Under the pieces are notes generated by a model, which saw only the letters and a list, made by a program, of their open reading frames with translations, did no database searches and had not been told where the DNA came from. A DNA stretch of 64,000 nucleotides from Pseudomonadota bacterium (GTDB lineage: Bacteria > Pseudomonadota > Gammaproteobacteria > Burkholderiales > Rhodocyclaceae). The translations under genes and the position numbers were made by a program. This document shows positions 29,953-38,885 of this stretch, in pieces (positions within the stretch are counted from its first letter, which is position 1; each line of letters opens with the position of its first letter). The stretch lies in the NCBI GenBank assembly GCA_018240785.1, contig JAFEFC010000031.1, positions 186,001 to 250,000 on the forward strand, given 5' to 3'.

Positions 29953-31158
29953 TCACTTCGCCGCCGCCGGCGCGGCAGGCACCGCGGGTGCGGCCGCCGA
30001 CGCGGCGCCCGCATCCTGCGCCTGCACCTGCGTGCCCGGCCGGGCGCGCTGCAGCCCTTCGATGATCACGCGTTCTCCGTCGGCCAGGCCTTCGGTCACC
30101 ACCCACCTGTCGCCCAGCGACTGCTCTGCCTTGACCGGCCGCGCCTCGACCTTGCCCTCGCCATTGACCACCATGACCAGCGCATTGCCGCGGGGATCGC
30201 GGGTCACTGCGGCATGCGGCACCAGGAAAGCGGCCTCCTGCACACCTTGAGTCAGGCGCGCGCGCACGTACATGCCCGGCAGCAGCACGCCCTTCGGGTT
30301 GGGGAACACCGCGCGCAGCGTGATGCTGCCGGTGCCCTGGTCGACCGTGACTTCCGAGAACGCCAGCTTGCCCTCGGCGCCGTAAAGCGATCCATCTTCC
30401 ATCACCAGCCGCACCGGCACGGCATCGCTGCCGTTGCGCTGCACCTTGCCCGCCGCGATCTCGCGCTTCAGGCGCAGCAGGTCGGCGCTGGACTGCGTCA
30501 CATCAACATAGATCGGGTCGAGCTGCTGCACCGTGGCCAGGGCGGTCGCCTGGTTCGCCGTGACCAGCGCACCCGGCGTCACCGCGGAACGGCCGATGCG
30601 ACCGGAGATGGGCGACGCCACGCGGGTGAATTCGAGGTCGATGCGCGCCTTGTCCGTCGCTGCGCGCGCTGCGGCGACGTCGGCGTCGGCCTGCTTCAGC
30701 GCGGCTACCGCATCGTCATTCTGCTGCCTGCTGACCGCCTCGATCTTCACCAGATCGGCATAGCGCTGCGCCTTCAGGCGCGCTGCGTAGACGTTGGCCT
30801 CGGCGCGCGCCAGGCTGGCCTTGGCGCTGTCGTAGGTCGCCTGGTAGGTGGCCGGATCGATCTGATAGAGCGACTGGCCGGCCTTGACTTCGCCGCCTTC
30901 GGTGAACTGCCGCTGCTTGACGATGCCGGTGACCTGCGGCCGCACTTCGGCGATCAGGGAGGGCGTGGTGCGGCCGGGCAGTTCGGTCACCTGCGGCACC
31001 GCCTCGCTCCTGACCGTCATCACGGTGACCGCGGGCGCCGCCGGCGCACCAGCTTGCTGCGGGCCGCCCTGCTTGCTGCCGCCGCAGCCTGCCAGCACCA
31101 GGGCGCCTGCCAGCGCCAGAGCGGCCGGTGTGAGCACGGAAATACGGGAAATCTGCAT
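29953..31158 (-). CDS. RND periplasmic adaptor (membrane fusion) lipoprotein
   Basis: 401 residues. A signal peptide with lipobox LAGC at about 25 is followed by a biotinyl-lipoyl-like half (RPQVTGIVKQRQFTEGG), a long alpha-hairpin (YDSAKASLARAEANVYAARL...), the second lipoyl half (FTRVASPISGRIGRSAVTPG) and beta-barrel/membrane-proximal parts. An Ala/Pro/Gln-rich tail ends the protein. It bridges pump and duct. The ATG at 31158 follows a GAGAGG. It is the first gene of the operon and faces the divergent TetR gene. Confidence 0.95.
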   Translation of the reverse strand: MQISRISVLTPAALALAGALVLAGCGGSKQGGPQQAGAPAAPAVTVMTVRSEAVPQVTELPGRTTPSLIAEVRPQVTGIVKQRQFTEGGEVKAGQSLYQIDPATYQATYDSAKASLARAEANVYAARLKAQRYADLVKIEAVSRQQNDDAVAALKQADADVAAARAATDKARIDLEFTRVASPISGRIGRSAVTPGALVTANQATALATVQQLDPIYVDVTQSSADLLRLKREIAAGKVQRNGSDAVPVRLVMEDGSLYGAEGKLAFSEVTVDQGTGSITLRAVFPNPKGVLLPGMYVRARLTQGVQEAAFLVPHAAVTRDPRGNALVMVVNGEGKVEARPVKAEQSLGDRWVVTEGLADGERVIIEGLQRARPGTQVQAQDAGAASAAAPAVPAAPAAAK

Positions 31159-31232
31159 GGTTCGCCTCTCGCGATTGGGGCAGGGTGCAGGGAAGCGCAC
31201 ACTCATGGTGTCCGCGTCCTGCGACCTCACAT

Positions 31233-31266
31233 TAGAATGTTGGTTCTAGATTGAACGCTCATTCTA
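31233..31266. promoter_or_regulatory. Twin TetR-type operator between the RND operon and its regulator
   Basis: TAGAATGTTGGTTCTA at 31233-31248 and, on the other strand, TAGAATGAGCGTTCAAT at 31250-31266 share the core TAGAATG-N3-GTTC. The two copies face each other, 1 base apart, in an AT-rich stretch between the divergent efflux and tetR genes. This is the arrangement expected for a repressor that controls both transcripts. Confidence 0.65.
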
Positions 31267-31332
31267 TGTTAGCCTTTCTCCCGGTGCAAGGTCGTCGAGA
31301 CGCATTCTCAATCACTCATCACTCTGGCCCAG

Positions 31333-31947
31333 ATGTCCGCTGAATACCGCAGCCCTTCCGAACAGCAGCGTGCCGAAGCCCGGCGCGAGCAGATCCTGTG
31401 TGCCGCCGCCACGTGCTTCCGCAACCATGGCTTCCATGGCGCCAGCATCGCGCAGATCTCCAAGGCGGCGGGGATGAGCGCCGGCCACATCTACCACTAT
31501 TTCGACAACAAGGAAGCGATCATCGCCGCGATCGTCGAGCGCGACCTGGAGTACCTGCTGACGCTGAGCGCGCAGTTGCGCGCGGCACGGGACACGCGCG
31601 AGGCGATGATCGAGCACGTGACCGAGGGCGTGCGCAGGAGCCTGGAGCCGGACGACGCCGGCCTGAAGCTCGAAGTGGTGGCCGAGGCGGCGCGCAATCC
31701 TCAGGTGGCCGAGATCGTGCGCGAGGCCGACCGTGTCTGCCGCGCCAGCCTCGCGACCACGTTGCGCGCCATCCGCCGCGCCGACGGCCACGACGACGAC
31801 GACGGCGCGATCGACACCATGGTCGAATTGCTCGCCGCGATGTTCGAGGGGCTGATGATCCGCGGCATCCGCAATCCGCAGATGGATCGCGCCGCCGTGG
31901 CGCGTCGCTTCCAGGCCACCGTCCGCCAGTTGCTGACCCAGCCCTGA
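31333..31947 (+). CDS. TetR family regulator of the RND operon
   Basis: 204 residues. The N-terminal helix-turn-helix has REQILCAAATCFRNHGFHG, then IAQISKAAGMSAGHIYHYFDNKEAIIAAI, the TetR signature. The C-terminal ligand domain (about 75-204) is helical with a short acidic DDDDG insert near 155. It lies divergent from the adaptor/pump/duct operon and should repress it until a substrate binds. A bidirectional-looking terminator follows its stop. Confidence 0.93.
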   Translation: MSAEYRSPSEQQRAEARREQILCAAATCFRNHGFHGASIAQISKAAGMSAGHIYHYFDNKEAIIAAIVERDLEYLLTLSAQLRAARDTREAMIEHVTEGVRRSLEPDDAGLKLEVVAEAARNPQVAEIVREADRVCRASLATTLRAIRRADGHDDDDGAIDTMVELLAAMFEGLMIRGIRNPQMDRAAVARRFQATVRQLLTQP

Positions 31948-31982
31948 ACGCACGACGGCGCGGAGCGAACGAGCGCGCAAAT

Positions 31983-32006
31983 AAGCCGCCTCGGCGAGGC
32001 GGCTTT
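31983..32006. terminator. Bidirectional rho-independent terminator
   Basis: A perfect 10-bp stem AAGCCGCCTC / GAGGCGGCTT with a 3-base loop. Thymines follow on the + strand and TTATTT follows on the - strand. It sits between the convergent tetR gene and the charged lipoprotein gene and can serve both. Confidence 0.85.
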
Positions 32007-32038
32007 GGAAACATCCAGCCTGCGGCCTGGCGGGCCGC

Positions 32039-32740
32039 TCAACGCTCCTGGACCTGCCTCAGGCGCTCGGCCCAGTCGCCGCGGTTTCGATCGCCCTGCT
32101 GGCGCGGATGGCCATCGTCGCCTGAATTCCGACGCTCCTGATCGCGCTCGCGGTTGCGCAACCACTCCGCGCGGCGGTCCTGCTCGCGCTGGCGGTCACG
32201 GTCCTGCGCGCGCTGGCGCTCCTGCTCCATGTCGCGCTGCCGTGCGCGATCCGCATCACGCTGACGCTCGCGCTCCAGGCGCATCTGCTGATCACGTTCG
32301 CGCTCCATGTCACGCTGGTGGTCGCGCTCCAGGCGCAACTGCTGATCGCGCTGGCGGTCACGCTCGCGGGCCCAGTCGCGTTCGCGATCTCGCGCTTGCT
32401 CGCGGTCCCGGCGCCACTCCTCCTCGCGCGCGCGTTCGCGCTGGCGGGCGATCGCGCGCTCGCGCTCGATGCGCTGCTGCAGGCGCCAGCGCTCACCCGG
32501 CGGCGCCCAGTAGCCCGGCTTCCAGTCGTAGCCACGGCCGGCGCGATCCCAGTAGCCGTCGATCCAGATGTAATCGACCGCCGGCGGATAGCCGCGGTAT
32601 TCCACCCGCGGCGGCGGCGGCGCGACATAGACCTCGTCGTCGTAGTAAGGATCGACCGGCGCCACCACGCAACCGCTGAGCAGGGCGGCCGCCGCGAGGG
32701 AAAGAACCCAGATGCGCGAACCGGCAATGACGGACTTCAT
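32039..32740 (-). CDS. Lipoprotein with YxWxxGYW repeats and a long Arg/Glu/Gln tail
   Basis: 233 residues. The signal peptide ends in the lipobox LLSGC (Cys 24). Residues about 45-85 contain Trp/Tyr-rich repeats of the YxWxxGYW kind (VDYIWIDGYWDR, YDWKPGYWAPPGERW). From about 87 to 225 the protein is almost entirely Arg, Asp, Glu and Gln (RERARE, RDRERDW, RQRDQQLRLERD patterns), most likely one long charged helix. YxWxxGxW lipoproteins are common and uncharacterised. The extended charged tail is unusual in length and could bind peptidoglycan, LPS or nucleic acid in the periplasm, which is speculation. Confidence 0.8.
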   Translation of the reverse strand: MKSVIAGSRIWVLSLAAAALLSGCVVAPVDPYYDDEVYVAPPPPRVEYRGYPPAVDYIWIDGYWDRAGRGYDWKPGYWAPPGERWRLQQRIERERAIARQRERAREEEWRRDREQARDRERDWARERDRQRDQQLRLERDHQRDMERERDQQMRLERERQRDADRARQRDMEQERQRAQDRDRQREQDRRAEWLRNRERDQERRNSGDDGHPRQQGDRNRGDWAERLRQVQER

Positions 32741-32975
32741 GCTTGTGGCCCTCGGGTGGCGGGAAACGGCGCAGTCTCACCGGCGCGAGAAGTCGCACCG
32801 GTGCCTGCCTGCGCACGATAGGGCAATCGTTTCAGCAAGGGTGTTACGCCGGGTAATGAGTTGTAAAGGGCCATTTCATCACTCGGGCAACAAGTCGATG
32901 AATCGGAGCGGCACCCGGCCAGAGCGCGATCCGGCGTGACGAACCGGGATGCCGCGCGCGGTCGGCCCCCCGTTT

Positions 32976-34601
32976 CTAGGAACCGCCACCGGACCGACCA
33001 AGGCGTGCGGTCTGCCGCCGCAGCAGTCCGTCGAGGGCCGGCAGCAACGACGGCCACGACACCGCCGCCGCCGTGTCCACCGCCAACGTCATGGCGTGCT
33101 CGTCATCCGCCAGCGGCTCGCGCTGCGCGAGCTGCATGTCGAGCACCGCCACGTCGGCCTCCGACGCATCGCCGCCCTGCGCCGCGCGCGCCGCCACCCG
33201 CGCGCGCAGCGTCGCCTCGGGCGCATCGAACGCAAGGATGGCGAAGGGCACCTGCAGCCGGCGCGCAAGCTCGGCGAAAGCGGCGCGCTGGACCCGGCGC
33301 AGGAAGGTGGCATCCGCCAGCACCGGCCAGCCGGCGATGAGTGCGACGGCGGTCACTTCCGCCAGCCGCGCGTAGGTGCGCCGGCTCGCCTCCGCCGTAT
33401 AGATGCCGCCCGCCACCGCAGCGCTGGAATCCTCCGCCGCGAGGCCGAACAGGCGCTTGCGCTCGACATCGGCGCGCACGCGGATCACGCCGCGCGCCTC
33501 GACGAGGCCCTGCGACTGGCTGGTCTTGCCCGAACCCGACACGCCGCTGGCGATGGCGAGGAACGGCTGCGCCGCCTGGCCCTGCGCCACCGCCAGCGCG
33601 ACGTAGGCGCGGCATTCCTGCAGGCACTCCGCGCGCGCCTCGCCGTCGAGCTGGCCGAGGCGGATCGCGGCGATCTTGGCGCGCACCATCGCGCGGTAGG
33701 CGATGTAGTAGCGCATCACGCGCAGGCTGTCGTAGTCGCCGGTGCGCTCCAGCCAGGCATTGACGAAGCGCGCGCCCAGATCGGGGCGGCCGCGACGCTG
33801 CAAGTCCATGACGAGGAAGGCGACATCGGCGGCGACGTCGATCCAGCGCAGTTCGGCGCTGAACTCGATGCCGTCAAACAGCCGCGGCTCGCCGTCGAGC
33901 AGGATCAGGTTGCCCAGGTGCAGGTCGCCATGGCATTCGCGCACCCGGCCCTCCGCCAGCCGGCGCTCGAACACTGGCGCCAGCAGCGCGAACTGCGCCT
34001 CGCTCCAGCGCTCGGCCGCTGCGGCCTGCGCCAGCAGCCCGGCCTCGTCGATGAACTCACGCAGTTGCGCGAAGTTCTGCCGCACCGGCGCGTGCACCGC
34101 CTGCGCGTCGCCGTAGCCATCACCCGGCGCAGCAATCGCCGCCGCCGCATGAAAATCCGCCACATGGCGCGCCAGGCGGTCGAGCAGGTCGGGCAGCAGC
34201 GCGCCCCGCTCCAGCGCATCGCCCAGCAGCGCCGACTGCGCGAAGCGGCGCATGCGCACCGCGTACTCGATCGGCTCGCCTTCGCCACCGATGTGCGGTG
34301 CCTCGACGCTGCCGGTGACCAGCACCACGTCCAGGTAGAGCTCGGGCGCGGTACGCCGGTTCAGCCGCAGCTCCTCGTCGCAGGCGGCGCGGCGCTTGTC
34401 CAGCGAACTGAAGTCGAGAAAGCCGAGATCCAGCGGCTTCTTCAGCTTGTAGGCGAAATCGCCCGCCAGCACCACCGACGAGATGTGCGTCTCGATGCAG
34501 GCAATGTCGGCGGCAGGATGCGGAAAGGCATCCGGCCGACGCAGGTTGCGGATCAGGCGCTGATGGCGTTCGAGTTCGCCGGTGCATGTGCTGTCGGTCA
34601 T
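32976..34601 (-). CDS. Phosphotransferase/AAA kinase fusion (COG2187-COG0645 type)
   Basis: 541 residues. The N-terminal part (about 1-330) is an aminoglycoside-phosphotransferase-like fold with ECHGDLHLGNLILLDG (catalytic Asp) and LFDGIEF...WIDVAADVAFL. The C-terminal part (about 345-520) is a P-loop kinase with ASGVSGSGKTSQSQ. The fusion is common in proteobacteria, but its substrates are unknown. The ATG at 34601 (MTDSTCTGELERHQRL) gives the usual start. The frame stays open upstream in the neighbour's shadow. It follows the thioredoxin-like gene by 100 bases on the same strand. Confidence 0.88.
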   Translation of the reverse strand: MTDSTCTGELERHQRLIRNLRRPDAFPHPAADIACIETHISSVVLAGDFAYKLKKPLDLGFLDFSSLDKRRAACDEELRLNRRTAPELYLDVVLVTGSVEAPHIGGEGEPIEYAVRMRRFAQSALLGDALERGALLPDLLDRLARHVADFHAAAAIAAPGDGYGDAQAVHAPVRQNFAQLREFIDEAGLLAQAAAAERWSEAQFALLAPVFERRLAEGRVRECHGDLHLGNLILLDGEPRLFDGIEFSAELRWIDVAADVAFLVMDLQRRGRPDLGARFVNAWLERTGDYDSLRVMRYYIAYRAMVRAKIAAIRLGQLDGEARAECLQECRAYVALAVAQGQAAQPFLAIASGVSGSGKTSQSQGLVEARGVIRVRADVERKRLFGLAAEDSSAAVAGGIYTAEASRRTYARLAEVTAVALIAGWPVLADATFLRRVQRAAFAELARRLQVPFAILAFDAPEATLRARVAARAAQGGDASEADVAVLDMQLAQREPLADDEHAMTLAVDTAAAVSWPSLLPALDGLLRRQTARLGRSGGGS

Positions 34602-34701
34602 GACCCATCCCGGCGCCGTGTCCGGCGCGATGACATGAACAGCCGTAAGTGTTGCAGGACAAGCGGACGAAGTCGAACCGGTGAAGCTCTCGCGTCGGGT
34701 C

Positions 34702-35262
34702 TCACGCCCGGACGGCCAGCCCTGCCCACCACAGCCGCAGCCGCATCCCGAGCTCGGTGGTGAAGCCCACCGAAACCGAGCGGACGCGGCCATCGCCGCC
34801 GATCACCACGATCGCCGGTACACCGCGCAGGCCGTAAGCGCTGGTGATCCGCCCGTCGGCATCGATCGCGGTGGGCCAGTCGAGCCCGCGCTCGCGCAAC
34901 ACCTTCGCCACCGCAGGCGCATCGCCCGACTGCATCGCCACGGTCAGCACCGGCCAGTCGGCACGCAGCGACTCCACGCTGCGCTGCTGCGCCTTGCAGA
35001 TCGAGCACCAGTCGGCCCAGAAATACACCGCGACCGGCTGGCCCGGATAGGCGCCGCGCCACTCGGCCAGGCTGCCATGGCGGCCATCGGCGAAGGGCGC
35101 CTCGATCGCGGGCGCAGGCCCATCGGGCACGTTCCAGCTCTGCCACCACTGGATCGCGATCAGTGCCAGCACGAAGATCGCCAGCTCCACCAGCCAGCGG
35201 CGCCTGGGCTTGCGCGTTGGCGCGGCGGGCGCAGCGGCGGCGCTGACGCGTTCTTGCTGCAT
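34702..35262 (-). CDS. Membrane-anchored thioredoxin-like disulfide oxidoreductase (TlpA/ScsD type)
   Basis: 186 residues. One N-terminal membrane anchor (RWLVELAIFVLALIAIQWW, about 25-42) leads to a periplasmic thioredoxin fold with active site WCSIC (about 86-90, CxxC) and the cis-Pro GVPAIVVIG. Such proteins reduce or rearrange disulfides in the periplasm. A GGGAG stands 6 bases before the ATG at 35262. An alternative ATG at 35289 overlaps the upstream stop in an ATGA. The gene is coupled to the YdjM hydrolase gene in either case. Confidence 0.87.
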   Translation of the reverse strand: MQQERVSAAAAPAAPTRKPRRRWLVELAIFVLALIAIQWWQSWNVPDGPAPAIEAPFADGRHGSLAEWRGAYPGQPVAVYFWADWCSICKAQQRSVESLRADWPVLTVAMQSGDAPAVAKVLRERGLDWPTAIDADGRITSAYGLRGVPAIVVIGGDGRVRSVSVGFTTELGMRLRLWWAGLAVRA

Positions 35263-35285
35263 GCGTGTCTCCCTGTCGTCCGCCG

Positions 35286-36422
35286 TCATCGTGCGACGAC
35301 CCACCGCCGCCCGTCCACCATGCGCTCGAACAGCCGCCACCCTCCCTCACGACTGCACAGCCCGTAGCGGAAGGGAATCTCGTCGCGCCCCGGCGTCAGG
35401 AAGCGAAGGTCCATGAAGTTCGCGCATCCGTTGCCGCCGGCACCATGCTCGGCGTGGTCCAGCACCGGGAACATCGCGAACCAGCGGTAGAAGGCGAAGT
35501 CTTCGGCGTTCCACACCGTCTGCGCCAGCGCTCGCGTCCCGCCGCGGCCGAAGCGTTCCCGCACCTCCCAGTGCGCCTGCGCCACCGGCAGGTAGGGCGC
35601 GGAAAAACGGCGGATGAAGTTGTCCTCGGCGCCGGCCACCAGCGCTTCGCTGCGCCGCGTGTTGATGTGCGCATAGTGGTAGCGTTCGCCGTCGAACACG
35701 ATCGCCGTCCAGTTGAAAGGCGAAGCCGGGCGCGGCGCGGCATCCACCTGCACCACCGGGAGGTGGTTGGCGGCTGCGTATGCGCGCGCCGCATCTATCG
35801 CCTCGGAACGCCCCAACCAGCCCACCCCCACCCAGCCGGCCAGCATCACCAGCGAGATCGCCGCCGGTACCCGGCTGCGCCGCCAGATCGCGCTCGCCAC
35901 GAGACCTGCGACGATGATGCCGGTGAACACCAGGTCGATGATGAAGGTGGTGCCGATGCCGAAGCGCCGGTCCGAGAACGGCGCCAGGATCATGGTGCCG
36001 AACTGGGTGATCAGGTCGCCAGCGATGTGGATCAGGATCGCGCTGCACACCACGAGGTAGAACGAGCGCCAGTTCGGCGCCCCGCCCGACTCCTGCTCCT
36101 GTCCGCCGCGCCCGCGATGTCGACCGAACGCCCGCGCCAGCAGCCAGGCGATCGCCAGACCCCACAGTGGCAGCAGCACGATGGAATGGGTGACGCCACG
36201 GTGCCCGCGCAGATAGGCGAGCTCCGACACCCAGCCGAGCACGAAATCGAGATCCGGAAAGGTCGCCGCCACGGTGCCGGCGACGACGAGCTGCCACACC
36301 GGCGGCACCTGCGCGGCGACGCCGGCAGGCGCTGCGCCACAACAAGGCGACGCCGCCACATTTCGACGCGCAAGCAGTCGTCCCACCAGGGCGCCGGAAA
36401 GGGCATGAGTCAGGGTATCCAC
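35286..36422 (-). CDS. YdjM-type inner membrane metal-dependent hydrolase
   Basis: About 378 residues from a GTG. It starts (V)DTLTHALSGALVGRL, the family motif, then TFPDLDFVLGW and LRGHRGVTHSIVLLPL, whose His and Asp residues make the predicted metal site. Five or so membrane segments lie in the N-terminal half, and a periplasmic C-terminal domain of about 190 residues follows (FNWTAIVFDGERYHYA, REGGWRLFERMVDGRRW). E. coli ydjM belongs to the LexA regulon. No LexA box was seen here. The open frame extends upstream to 36524, but the GTG at 36422 matches the family start. Confidence 0.87.
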   Translation of the reverse strand: MDTLTHALSGALVGRLLARRNVAASPCCGAAPAGVAAQVPPVWQLVVAGTVAATFPDLDFVLGWVSELAYLRGHRGVTHSIVLLPLWGLAIAWLLARAFGRHRGRGGQEQESGGAPNWRSFYLVVCSAILIHIAGDLITQFGTMILAPFSDRRFGIGTTFIIDLVFTGIIVAGLVASAIWRRSRVPAAISLVMLAGWVGVGWLGRSEAIDAARAYAAANHLPVVQVDAAPRPASPFNWTAIVFDGERYHYAHINTRRSEALVAGAEDNFIRRFSAPYLPVAQAHWEVRERFGRGGTRALAQTVWNAEDFAFYRWFAMFPVLDHAEHGAGGNGCANFMDLRFLTPGRDEIPFRYGLCSREGGWRLFERMVDGRRWVVAR

Positions 36423-36655
36423 GGCGGGTTGGAGGAAAGGGGGATGACTTGGTTCCCGGCACGGCGCGGCAGGCCGGGCATGCGCCAGGCGCACTCGATC
36501 GGGCGCGGAGCGGCATAGGCACATGATTTACACATGGCACCGAGCCCGTCGCCGTCGGGGCGGAGCAGCAGGGCTGCGCCGACAACGCCGCCAGCATCCA
36601 CGCGCGCTTGAAGAAGCGCTACTTCATCTGGCGCTGCGCCCGCAGCCCGCAGCCC

Positions 36656-37372
36656 TCAGGCCGGCCGGCAATACTGTTCGATCGCCCGCAGCGACACCGA
36701 ATACGAATGCCGCACCTGCTCCTCGTCATAGCGGTGCTCGCGGCCCACCGGGCAGGCATCACGTGCGACGCAGGTCGTGCGGCAGCGCGAATCCGGCTGC
36801 AGGCGGTAGCGGGCGCATTTGTCGAGCAGGAATTCGCCGTCCGCCATCGCCTGCGCCGGACAGGCGGCGACGCACGGCCGCCCGGCGCACGATGCGCACG
36901 GCGACGGCATCCGCAACGGCGCAGTCGGCGCCAGTTCGGTGTCGGCGAGCAAGGCAGCGCGGTAGCCGAACCACGAGCCCCACTGCGGCAGGATGCCGAG
37001 CTTGAACGGCGTCGGCTGATGCCAGCCGGCAAGCCGGCCGAGCGCCTGCAGGCCGACCGGCTTGTCGCCGGGATACAGCAGCGTGCAGCGATGCCCCGGG
37101 AACTGCGCGGCAAACCACTGCATGACCGTGCGCACGCTGAAGTCATCGATCGGGTCTGCCGACTCGCTGCCCGCCGCCCGCAGTGCCGTCCACAGCGCGC
37201 GGCCGGCGTTGCCGATCAGGATGATCTGGCGGCAGGCATGCGCGGGTGCGAAGTCGCGTCGCAAGTCGGCAACAACCTGCGGCGGAAGGTCAGCAAGGTC
37301 GAGGACGGCATGCAGGTTCAACCCCGCCGCATCGAGCGCGGCGAAATCCGCGCTCAAAACCAGCACCCGCAC
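36656..37372 (-). CDS. Fe-S protein resembling QueG/MMACHC-type reductases
   Basis: About 238 residues from GTG 37372 (GTG 37366 also possible). A Rossmann-like N-terminal part contains IILIGNAGRALW. A central region (PTPFKLGILPQWGSWFGYRAALL) is like the cobalamin-binding core of QueG. Then come clustered cysteines (CASCAGRPCVAACP, later Cys residues in CARYRLQPDSRCRTTC and CPVG) that can hold one or two Fe-S clusters. It lacks the length and extra domains of true epoxyqueuosine reductase, so it is likely a related reductase of unknown substrate. It overlaps a small upstream gene by 19 bases. Confidence 0.75.
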   Translation of the reverse strand: MRVLVLSADFAALDAAGLNLHAVLDLADLPPQVVADLRRDFAPAHACRQIILIGNAGRALWTALRAAGSESADPIDDFSVRTVMQWFAAQFPGHRCTLLYPGDKPVGLQALGRLAGWHQPTPFKLGILPQWGSWFGYRAALLADTELAPTAPLRMPSPCASCAGRPCVAACPAQAMADGEFLLDKCARYRLQPDSRCRTTCVARDACPVGREHRYDEEQVRHSYSVSLRAIEQYCRPA

Positions 37373-37563
37373 AGCCGGTGCGCGCCCGGTCGCAGCACCG
37401 CCTCGACGCGCGCGGCCTCGACCAGCATGAGCTCCTCGAGCGCGCGCAACTGGCCGGCGCAGTATGCGTCGTAGCGCCCGCCCTCGGCGGCGCGGATGAA
37501 ACCCGCCGCCGCGCGCTCGAACAGCGCTTCGGCCGCATCCGTGAGTGCCTCGCTCTGGTCCAT
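37354..37563 (-). CDS. Small unknown helical protein
   Basis: 69 residues, MDQSEALTDAAEALFERAAA then a helical, Ala/Glu/Leu-rich body ending HRLCGCWF with a C-x-C. The ATG is preceded by CCGGAGGACACG, so GGAGG is well placed. Its end overlaps the Fe-S protein start, which suggests coupled translation. The family is not recognised. Confidence 0.6.
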   Translation of the reverse strand: MDQSEALTDAAEALFERAAAGFIRAAEGGRYDAYCAGQLRALEELMLVEAARVEAVLRPGAHRLCGCWF

Positions 37564-37774
37564 CGTGTCCTCCGGCTGCTGCGGTTGGTCGGTCGCTCTG
37601 CACCGAGTGTACGACGACTGTCGCCCCCGGCGGGAACCACCTTCGACTGCCGCCCCGCGCCGGCGGCCGTCCGGGTCACGCGAACTGCATTCCTTGTGAG
37701 CTGGATCATGGCGGCACCCGAACCCGTCCGGCACAATGAAACGCCTTCATTCGACATGCATCGGAGCCCAGCTC

Positions 37775-38494
37775 ATGCCTCGCACATCGACTCTCCGGAA
37801 CTCGACTTTCCGAAACTCGACCTTCCGAAATGCCGCCGCCGTTGCCGTCCTGATCGGCAGTGCCGCCCTGCTGGCCGGCTGCGCCACCGAACAATCGCGC
37901 ACGCTGGAAGTGGCCAAGGTCGCCTCGGCCGGCACCACCTACAACGGGCCGCGCAGCCTCATCGCGGTGGGCAAGTTCGACAACCGCTCGAGCTTCATGC
38001 GCGGCATCTTCAGCGATGGTGTCGACCGGCTGGGCAGCCAGGCCAAGACGATCCTGATCACCCACCTGCAGCAGACCGGCCGCTTCAACGTGCTCGACCG
38101 CGACAACATGCAGGAGATCAGGCAGGAGGCGGCGCTCGCCAAGTCGGCACAGAACATCAAGGGCGCCAGCTACGTCATCACCGGCGACGTCACCGAGTTC
38201 GGCCGCAAGGAAACCGGCGACCGGCAGTTGTTCGGCCTCCTTGGCCGCGGCAAGTCGCAGGTCGCCTATGCCAAGGTCAACCTCAACGTGGTCAACGTCG
38301 AGACTTCGGAAGTCATCTACTCGACCCAGGGCGCCGGCGAGTACAGCCTCGACAACCGCGAGGTGATCGGCTTCGGCGGCACCGCCAGCTACGACTCCAC
38401 GCTCAACGGCAAGGTGCTCGACCTCGCCATGCGCGAGGCGGTCAATCGCCTGGTCGAAGGCATCCAGTCCGGCGCCTGGCAGCCCGGCCGCTGA
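37775..38494 (+). CDS. CsgG-family outer membrane lipoprotein
   Basis: 239 residues. A signal peptide with lipobox LLAGC ends about residue 36. The mature part shows the CsgG pattern: SLIAVGKFDNRSS, a HLQQTGRFNVLDRDNM helix-strand unit, ASYVITGDVTEFG, and VNLNVVNVETSEVIYSTQG. CsgG proteins form export pores or bind partner lipoproteins. Here it starts a trio with DUF4810 and DUF799 lipoproteins, a conserved cell-envelope set of unknown role. GGAG precedes the ATG at 37775. A start at 37736 would add 13 residues. The signal region contains a repeated RNSTF unit. Confidence 0.88.
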   Translation: MPRTSTLRNSTFRNSTFRNAAAVAVLIGSAALLAGCATEQSRTLEVAKVASAGTTYNGPRSLIAVGKFDNRSSFMRGIFSDGVDRLGSQAKTILITHLQQTGRFNVLDRDNMQEIRQEAALAKSAQNIKGASYVITGDVTEFGRKETGDRQLFGLLGRGKSQVAYAKVNLNVVNVETSEVIYSTQGAGEYSLDNREVIGFGGTASYDSTLNGKVLDLAMREAVNRLVEGIQSGAWQPGR

Positions 38495-38516
38495 ACGGAT
38501 CGATGGGAAACCGACG

Positions 38517-38885
38517 GTGAAGCGCCTTTCCCTCGCCCGGTTCGCGGCCGGCCTTCCGCTCGCGGCCACCCTGCTCCTTGCCGGCTGCGCCACCGGGCCG
38601 CAGCCGCTGTATTACTGGGGCGACTACCAGCCCGCGCTGTATGGCCACTTCACCAAGGAGAAAGGGCCGCAGCAGCAGATCGCCGCCCTCGAGGCAGGCA
38701 TCGAGAAGGCGCGCGCCGCCGGCAAGCCGGTGCCGCCCGGCTACAACGCCCACCTCGGCCTGCTCTACGCCGAAGGCGAGCAGACGGACCAGATGCTGAA
38801 GTATTTCGAGGCCGAGAAGGCCCTTTACCCGGAAGGCGCAACCTACATGGACTTCCTGCTGGGCAAGTTCAAACGAGACAAATGA
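38517..38885 (+). CDS. DUF4810 lipoprotein
   Basis: 122 residues from GTG 38517. A signal peptide ends in the lipobox LLAGC (about 24). The mature sequence begins ATGPQPLYYWGDY, followed by QPALYGHFTKEKGPQ and a single helical-hairpin segment (GYNAHLGLLYAEGEQTDQML) resembling a TPR, as in DUF4810. It lies between the CsgG-like and DUF799 genes, with an ATGA overlap to the latter, so the three lipoproteins are made together and probably form one complex. Confidence 0.88.
   Translation: MKRLSLARFAAGLPLAATLLLAGCATGPQPLYYWGDYQPALYGHFTKEKGPQQQIAALEAGIEKARAAGKPVPPGYNAHLGLLYAEGEQTDQMLKYFEAEKALYPEGATYMDFLLGKFKRDK

Noticed and set aside
36410-36535. 41-codon minus frame MCKSCAYAAPRPIECAW... before the YdjM gene
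   Set aside because: The C-x2-C start is intriguing, but there is no ribosome site and it runs into the YdjM start. Too little support to annotate.
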